From Babylonia areolata (lineage: Eukaryota > Mollusca > Gastropoda > Neogastropoda > Buccinidae): a stretch of DNA of 64,000 nt. Below are positions 59,014-64,000 of the stretch, in pieces (the stretch's first letter is position 1; each line of letters begins with the position of its first letter). The DNA is taken from NCBI RefSeq assembly GCF_041734735.1, contig NC_134904.1:41561148-41625147 (forward strand), read 5' to 3'. A model generated the notes under the pieces. The model made no database searches. It was not told the DNA's origin and worked only from the letters and a program-made list of their open reading frames with translations. Position numbers and translations under genes: made by a program.

Positions 59014-62000
59014 AACAACAATAATGATGATGATGATGATGATGATAATGATGATAACAACAATAATGATGATGATGATAATGTTGATAACAACAATAAT
59101 GATGATGATGATGATGATGATAATAATAATACAGATTGATGTTCAAACTCCCATTTACATTTCCAGTATGACATACTGTATACAAACTAGCACACAAACA
59201 TGCAACCAAACACACTGACAGAGAAATAAACACCAACTCTACAAGGTAAGAGAAAAAGCAAAGCAAACCAAGGCCAATGAAATCCTCTCTGCCCCATTCC
59301 CACAAAACCTCCTGTACCAATGACCTGGTCCGTGGAGCACTACACACTCACAGACAGCACATGCACTGCCGTCAGTGAAGAATGGTGGTGCTGCGTTATA
59401 CCTATCAGATGTTCAGTGTTTGTTGCACTGTATTGTAACTGCACTTTTTTTCTTCTTCTTTTCTTCCCCTCAAGGCCTGACTTACAGCGTTGGGCTACGC
59501 TGCTGGTCAGGCATCTGCTTAGCAGATAAGGTGTAGCGTATATGGATTGGACCGAACGCAGTGACGCCTCCTTGAGTGACTGAAGTGAACTGATGTGCCA
59601 GATGTGCTGAGTTATCATTCTGCTGCAGTGCTGCTGGTCTGTCTTCTTCTTCTTCTTCGGAGTTTCCGGGCTGCCACTCCCACATTCTCTCACATACGTG
59701 AGTGGGCTTTTATGTGTGTGTGTGTTTTTACCCCCACCAGGAAGTAGGCAGTTGTTTTCGGAGGGGGGTGCACGCTGGGTGTGTTCTTGTTTCCATAACC
59801 CACCAAATGCTGACATGGATTGCAGGATCTTTAACATGCTTGTTTGATCTTGTGCAAGTGTATGCACACGAAGGGGGTTCAGGCACTAGCAGGTCTGCAC
59901 ATCTGTTGACCTGGGAGATCAGAAAAAAATCTCCAACCTTTACCCACCAGGTGCCATTACCGAGATTCGAACCCAGGATCCTCAGGTGGAAAGCCCAATC
60001 TGATCACTTACAAACAATGCTTTGATCATTACAAACAATGCTTTGATCACTGAAACAAACAATGCTTTGATCACTTACAAACAATGCTTTGATCACTTAC
60101 AAACAATGCTTTGATCACTGAAACAAACAATGCTTTGATCACTGAAACAAACAATGCTTTGATCACTTACAAACAATGCTTTGATCACTGAAACAAACAA
60201 TGCTTTGATCACTTAAACAAACAATGCTTTGATCACTGAAACAAACAATGCTTTGATCACTGAAACAAACAATGCTTTGATCATTACAAACAATGCTTTG
60301 ATCACTTACAAACAATGCTTTGATCATTACAAACAATGCTTTGATCACTTAAACAAACAATGCTTTGATCATTACAAACAATGCTTTGATCACTTAAACA
60401 AACAATGCTTTGATCATTACAAACAATGCTTTGATCACTTAAACAAACAATGCTTTGATCATTACAAACAATGCTTTGATCACTGAAACAAACAATGCTT
60501 TGATCACTGAAACAAACAATGCTTTGATCACTGAAACAAACAATGCTTTGATCACTGAAACAAACAATGCTTTGATCACTGAAACAAACAATGCTTTGAT
60601 CATTACAAACAATGCTTTGATCACTTAAACAAACAATGCTTTGATCACTTAAACAAACAATGCTTTGATCATTACAAACAATGCTTTGATCACTGAAACA
60701 AACAATGCTTTGATCACTGAAACAAACAATGCTTTGATCACTGAAACAAACAATGCTTTGATCATTACAAACAATGCTTTGATCACTGAAACAAACAATG
60801 CTTTGATCACTGAAACAAACAATGCTTTGATCACTGAAACAAACAATGCTTTGATCACTGAAACAAACAATGCTTTGATCACTGAAACAAACAATGCTTT
60901 GATCACTGAAACAAACAATGCTTTGATCATTACAAACAATGCTTTGATCACTTAAACAAACAATGCTTTGATCACTGAAACAAACAATGCTTTGATCACT
61001 TAAACAAACAAACAAAAACAGACAAAAACCTTACATGATCTAAAGTAGACACATGCACACACCACCCTCCTCTCTGTATAAAAGACCAGACAGACAGACA
61101 GGCTGACAGACAGGCTGACAGGCAGAAAGACAGAACAATGACAGAGAGACTAGTTAACAGACAGGCACACAGACAGACAAGCAGGCAGGCAGACAGACAG
61201 AAAAGTTGACAGACACAGACAGACAGACAAACAGGCAGGCAGGCGGACAGACAGACAGACAGACAAGCTGACAGACGGACAGACAAGCTGACAGACAGAC
61301 AGACAAGCTGACAGACAAGTTGACAGGCAGGCAGACAGACAGACAGACAGACAGACAAGCTGACAGACGGACAGACAGACAAGCTGACAGACAAGTTGAC
61401 AGGCAGACAGACAGACAGACAGACAAACTGACTGACAGACAGACAGACAGGCAGACAGACAGACAGACTGAGGGATTTACCAAGAGTTTCCTTTCAAGGC
61501 ATCTGCCATCTGCATCTTGAGCCTGTTCAGTTTCTGGTCTCTGTCTGCGATCTCCTTGTCTTTGGCCTGCGCCAGTTCCGTCATCTGTCGTGTCAGCTGA
61601 AATCAGCAGTCACACATCATACACCTGTCTTGTTTCTTCCTGTGCACAGGCATGTTATCATGCAGCACTGTGCGTGTGGAGCGCTGGCTTGGTGGCAACG
61701 CGCCCGCCAAGGAAGCGAGAGAATCTGAGCGCACTGGCTCAACACCCACAGTCACCATCACAACACGGGATATGCCACAACACATTGCAATACACAACAG
61801 ACCACAACACACAACAAGCCACAACACACAACACGCCACAACACACCACAACAGACCACAACACACAACAGACCACAACACACAACACGCCACAACACAT
61901 CACAATACACAACACATCACAATACACAATGCATCACAATGCACAATATGCCACAACACATTACAACACATCACAGCACACAACACATTAGAATACACAA

Positions 62001-62671
62001 CACACCACAACACATTACAGTACACAATACACAACACATCACACCACACAACACACCACATTACACAATAAACATCACACCAAAACACATCACAACGCAC
62101 CACAACACATTACAATACACATCACACCAAAATACATCACAACACATTACAATACAATACATAACACATCATAACACACCACAACACATTACACCTAAAC
62201 ACATCACAACACACTACAACACATAATAATACATAACACATCACACAACACACAACACATCACACACACCACAAGACAACACACACAACAACACAAACAA
62301 CAAGTAACATGATCACAGCACACAAAGTTCTCCTAGCCGCGCTCACATCCAGTCGCAGGAGATCCATCTTCTCCTTGCTCTCCTTCTCCTGCACCTCCAG
62401 GCGGGTCAGGGCATCGCTGACCTCTGACTGGGCGACCTGGAGGTCATGTCGGGTCGCCTCGTGGCTCGTCCGCTCTTCCTGCAGCTGCTGCTTGTAGTTC
62501 TCTTCCTGCGGCATCAACAACACAGGGCGTCAGGTCAACACAGGGCGTCAGGTTCTGGGGGTGGAGAGTACAGGCCTGGGGCAAACAATCCGCTGTGTGT
62601 GTGCGTGTTTGTGTGTACGCATGCACGTCTGTGTGCATTTAGTGATTTACACATGCCTGTATGCATGTCAG

Positions 62672-62702
<31 letters not shown>

Positions 62703-63602
62703 GCTCATACAGACACACACACACACACACACACACACACGAACACACACACACACACAAACTCGTGCCTCCGACAGGCTTTTCCCTCCACCCCTCTCCA
62801 TCACTTCTTCCACCTTCCACCCACTCTACCTCCCCCTCCATCACCACCACAACTCTCCCCTCCCTCCCCCCACCCACTCTACCTCCCCCTCCATCACCAC
62901 CACAACTCTCCCCTCCCTCCCCCCACCCACTCTACCTCCCCCTCCATCACCACCACAACTCTCCCCTCCCTCCCCCCACCCACTCTACCTCCCCCTCCAT
63001 CACCACCACAACTCTCCCCTCCCTCCCCCCACCCACTCTACCTCCCCCTCCCTCCCCCCCCACCCACTCTCCCCCCACATATGCACACATACACAAACAC
63101 ACACCACACCCATACCCCCACACCCACCCTCACACACCCCCCCACACCCACAGACTCACACTGGTCTCACAATGGCGGCAAGGAGGTTGAAGGTGAGGGG
63201 GGTGATGACACCGTCTTTCTGGGTGTCCTGTGCAGTCATGCACACCACCCCCTTCCCTCCCCTCCCCTCTCCCACACACACACCCACACCCACAAACACC
63301 AGTCTCACATGGTGGCGAGGAGGTCAAAGGTGAGGGTGGCGATGACGCTGTCTTTCTGGGTGACCTGAGCTAGCTGTCAGGCACACCACCCCCTCCCCTC
63401 CCCTCCCCCACACCCCCACACATTCACCCATACCCCCCACACCCGCCCAACTACACACCCACACACAAAGCAGTCTCACCATGGTGGCGAGGTCGGAGGT
63501 GAGGGTGGTGATGACGCCGTCTTTCTGGGTGACCTGAGCCGTCAGGCTGTCCACCTGTTTCTGAAGCTGGGCCACCCGATCCATCAGATCCCTCTCCCGG
63601 CC
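53455..63602 (-). CDS. Coiled-coil protein, C-terminal 232 aa, 5 exons (5' end outside)
   Basis: Exons A 63480-63602, B 62347-62505, C 61481-61596, D 56163-56271 and E 53455-53646, all with GT..AG introns. Junction phases are 0, 0, 2 and 0, and the joined frame runs to TGA. The peptide is almost wholly charged heptad-like helix: '[18 protein letters not shown]' (A), '[16 protein letters not shown]' (B), '[20 protein letters not shown]' (C), '[19 protein letters not shown]' (D). It ends in a CxxC ('[10 protein letters not shown]') and '[17 protein letters not shown]'. This suggests a long rod-like scaffold, but I do not recognise the protein and assign no function. The 5' exons lie past the right edge. 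Every exon is tightly hemmed by tandem repeats, and three exon edges (A donor, D acceptor, E stop region) have themselves been duplicated in tandem. Confidence 0.8.
53885..54242. repeat. CA microsatellites
   Basis: CA-rich run with interspersed T and G at 53888-54003 and (ca)n at 54218-54240. Lies in the D-E intron of the coiled-coil gene. Confidence 0.9.
54318..54640. repeat. C-run minisatellite, about 9 copies
   Basis: Unit 'aaccctggtcactgctgaaa' plus 'caggccccc' with C runs of 6-17. On the minus strand, which is the transcribed sense of the coiled-coil gene, these are G runs spaced by about 20 bases, able in principle to form G-quadruplexes. Confidence 0.92.
54755..55080. repeat. AT-rich (taa/gat)n low-complexity and (tc)n
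   Basis: Imperfect ATA/GAT repeats with an internal duplication ('atactaatgatgatgataat' near 54843 and 54942) and (ct)n at 55055-55077. Confidence 0.85.
55290..55828 (+). mobile_element. SINE-B, full length
   Basis: tRNA-like head 'cacaacagctgagtggtttg' with B box 'gtttgaatctcgg', body 'tctcccaggtcaacatatgt' and 'gttaaagatcctgtaatcca', tail 'aaagcgctcagagcttggtc' and 'ggcgctgtatataagtatg' then (atc)n. Confidence 0.88.
55833..56140 (-). mobile_element. SINE-B, partial, opposite orientation
   Basis: Starts directly after the tail of the preceding copy with 'gagtgggcttttatgtgtat', then 'gttcttgtttccataaccca', 'tcaggcactaccaggtctga' and 'acccaccaggtgcc'. Lacks the tail. The two copies form a near-adjacent inverted pair. 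Confidence 0.8.
56244..56345. repeat. 64-bp duplication of the exon-D acceptor
   Basis: 'cagttcttccaactgctgct' to 'tttccctgcaggggtcacac' occurs at 56244 and 56308. The first copy is the 5' edge of exon D with its acceptor; the second lies upstream in the intron and keeps the 'cctgcag' acceptor. Confidence 0.9.
56443..56855 (-). mobile_element. SINE-A/D, near full length with tRNA-like head
   Basis: On the minus strand the head is 'ggtggcagaatggtcaagac' (A box) with B box 'gggttccaatccc'. The body contains the reverse of 'gccatgggttcttcttcagc', and the tail is SINE-A ('ccaaggaggcgtcactacgt' on plus). This copy shows that the SINE-A tails elsewhere are 5'-truncated copies of a tRNA-headed SINE. 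Confidence 0.75.
56870..57000. repeat. (gataat/gat)n repeat
   Basis: Imperfect trinucleotide and hexanucleotide repeat. Confidence 0.9.
57130..57715. repeat. 82-bp minisatellite, about 6 copies, GAT/TAA-rich
   Basis: Unit containing 'agtatgaatattactaatac' and 'tactactaatgatgataata'. Period 82 bp with near-identical copies. It merges on the right into the GAT array. Confidence 0.93.
57716..59130. repeat. 1.4-kb GAT array with 'aacaacaat' spacers and a 545-bp higher-order repeat
   Basis: (gat)4-15 blocks separated by 'aacaacaataat' or 'aatgatgataac'. The landmark 'gaagatgatg' recurs at 58194 and 58739, giving a 545-bp duplication of about 170 bp or more of pattern. Three long frames on each strand cross it as Asp/Met/Ile/His/Ser runs; I take them as artefacts. 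It lies in the C-D intron of the coiled-coil gene. Confidence 0.95.
59469..59592 (+). mobile_element. SINE-A tail copy
   Basis: 'ctcaaggcctgacttacagc', 'ctggtcaggcatctgcttag', 'gtgtagcgtatatggattgg' and 'cagtgacgcctccttgag'. Confidence 0.85.
59640..60008 (-). mobile_element. SINE-B, head end turned into an array
   Basis: Body from 'gggctgccactcccacattc' to 'aggtgccattaccgagattc' and 'gaacccaggatcctcaggtg', then 'gaaagcccaatctgatcac', where the tRNA-like head passes directly into the 20/24-bp array at 60000. Confidence 0.85.
60000..61015. repeat. 20/24-bp minisatellite derived from the SINE-B A box
   Basis: About 43 copies of 'caatgctttgatcact' joined by 'gaaacaaa', 'taaacaaa', 'tacaaa' or shorter 'attacaaa' linkers. 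The core matches the A-box region of SINE-B on the minus strand ('caacgctttaaccact' at 10780-10795). Linker types occur in blocks. Confidence 0.93.
61085..61470. repeat. (acag)n array ending at exon C
   Basis: 'acagacagacaggc' and 'gacagacaagct' repeats of period 4 with longer variants. It ends about 10 bp from the exon-C donor of the coiled-coil gene. Confidence 0.92.
61750..62300. repeat. 'acaacacac'-type array
   Basis: Degenerate 5- and 10-bp repeats built on 'cacaacacattacaacac'. Fills most of the B-C intron of the coiled-coil gene. Confidence 0.88.
62520..62562. repeat. 18-bp tandem duplication near the exon-B acceptor
   Basis: 'caacacagggcgtcaggt' occurs twice in a row, starting 12-15 bp upstream of the acceptor. 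Confidence 0.8.
62680..63062. repeat. CA runs and a 53-bp CT/CA-rich minisatellite
   Basis: (ca)n at 62684-62760, then about 5 copies of a 53-bp unit with 'cactctacctccccctccat' and 'caccaccacaactctcccct' from about 62815. Confidence 0.92.
63168..63535. repeat. 138-173-bp tandem copies of the exon-A donor
   Basis: On the minus strand the end of exon A (reading '[19 protein letters not shown]', then 'gtgagac') is followed by two degenerate copies at about 63306-63370 ('[20 protein letters not shown]') and 63168-63230. Each ends in a 'tgagac' or 'gtgagac' site and a GT-rich spacer. Confidence 0.88.
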
Positions 63603-63639
63603 CTGCAGACATGGAGACACACACTGTCAGCAACAACAG

Positions 63640-64000
63640 GTGGAGGGGGAAGACGACGATGACGAGGAGGAGAAGGAAGAGGATGAGGGGGATGAGGGGG
63701 AAGACGACGATGACGAGGAGGAGAAGGAAGAGGATGAGGGGGATGAGGGGGAAGACGACGATGACGAGGAGGAGAAGGAAGAGGATGAGGGGGAAGACGA
63801 CGATGAGGAGGAGGAGAAGGAAGAGGATGAGGGGGAAGACGACGATGAGGAGGAGGAGAAGGAAGAGGATGAGGGGGATGAGGGGGAAGACGACGATGAG
63901 GAGGAGGAGAAGGAAGAGGATGAGGGGGATGAGGGGGAAGACGACGATGACGAGGAGGAGAAGGAAGAGGATGAGGGGGATGAGGGGGAAGACGACGATG
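63640..64000. repeat. 42-51-bp purine-rich minisatellite
   Basis: Unit 'gaagacgacgatgacgagga' plus 'ggagaaggaagaggatgagg', about 7.5 copies, running off the window. The plus strand encodes an acidic run in one frame. On the minus strand, the sense of the coiled-coil gene, it is a pyrimidine tract upstream of the exon-A acceptor. Confidence 0.93.

Noticed and set aside
57522-59347. Long open frames (over 500 codons) of Ser/Leu, His/Tyr or Ile/Val runs on the minus strand, and Asp/Asn or Met/Ile runs on plus
   Set aside because: They are a by-product of a trinucleotide array with no stop in any frame; they have no start context or conserved domain and lie in the intron of the coiled-coil gene.
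60302-61015. 237-codon minus-strand frame of 'DQSIVCFS' repeats
   Set aside because: A 24-bp array keeps the frame open; it derives from a SINE A box and has no sign of being translated.
59990-61015. CRISPR-like array (short direct repeats with short spacers)
   Set aside because: The 'spacers' are a few recurring linkers and not unique sequences, and the genome is eukaryotic.
63640-64000. Acidic repeat protein on the plus strand
   Set aside because: The frame is an artefact of a purine-rich array; the flanking gene lies on the other strand and the array sits upstream of its exon-A acceptor.

Overview
The window looks like nuclear DNA of a marine mollusc, most likely a caenogastropod snail. 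This is inferred from several short interspersed repeats that I recall from gastropod genomes, from a divergent ADF/cofilin gene, and from intron-rich genes with AT-rich, repeat-filled introns. Three host genes can be followed by matching splice sites and reading phases. They are (1) an ADF/cofilin-like gene on the minus strand (12392-16457, 2 coding exons, 145 aa); (2) a secreted protein with a BRICHOS-like domain on the plus strand (34863-45992, 5 exons, 219 aa); and (3) the 3' part of a coiled-coil protein on the minus strand (53455-63602, 5 exons, 232 aa in view), whose 5' end lies beyond the right edge. A few more exon-like blocks on the minus strand (46181-46227, 48280-48366, 52701-52752, 52943-53059) suggest one or more further unrecognised genes.

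The rest is mobile and tandemly repeated DNA. Layout: 1-12 kb, minisatellites with a LINE fragment and SINEs; 12.4-17.2 kb, the cofilin gene with a 2-kb inverted-repeat element in its intron; 17.2-33.5 kb, a nest of retroelements (an I-type LINE split by a young Ty3/Gypsy element, an RTE-like LINE split by a long tRNA-headed SINE, and two more LINE fragments); 34.9-46 kb, the BRICHOS gene with a LINE fragment, a gag fossil and five arrays in its introns; 46-53 kb, SINEs, a LINE relic split by a piggyBac-type MITE, and orphan exons; 53.4-64 kb, the coiled-coil gene with 1.4 kb of GAT-rich repeat and many other arrays in its introns. Repeat families are named locally: SINE-A (tail with 'ctcaaggaggcgtcactgcg' read from its minus strand), SINE-B (about 500 bp, tRNA-like head, LINE-like tail), SINE-C (about 870 bp, tRNA-like head, poly-A tail), SINE-D (tRNA-headed, body shared with SINE-A).

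The most unusual signal is that tandem repeats have repeatedly grown out of functional boundaries. The cofilin exon-2 acceptor, the BRICHOS exon-4 donor, the acceptor and donor of two coiled-coil exons, and the coiled-coil stop-codon region have each been copied in tandem together with a piece of the adjoining exon. Two further arrays (50.9-51.4 kb and 60.0-61.0 kb) grew out of SINE copies. The effect is rows of decoy splice sites lying next to the real ones.
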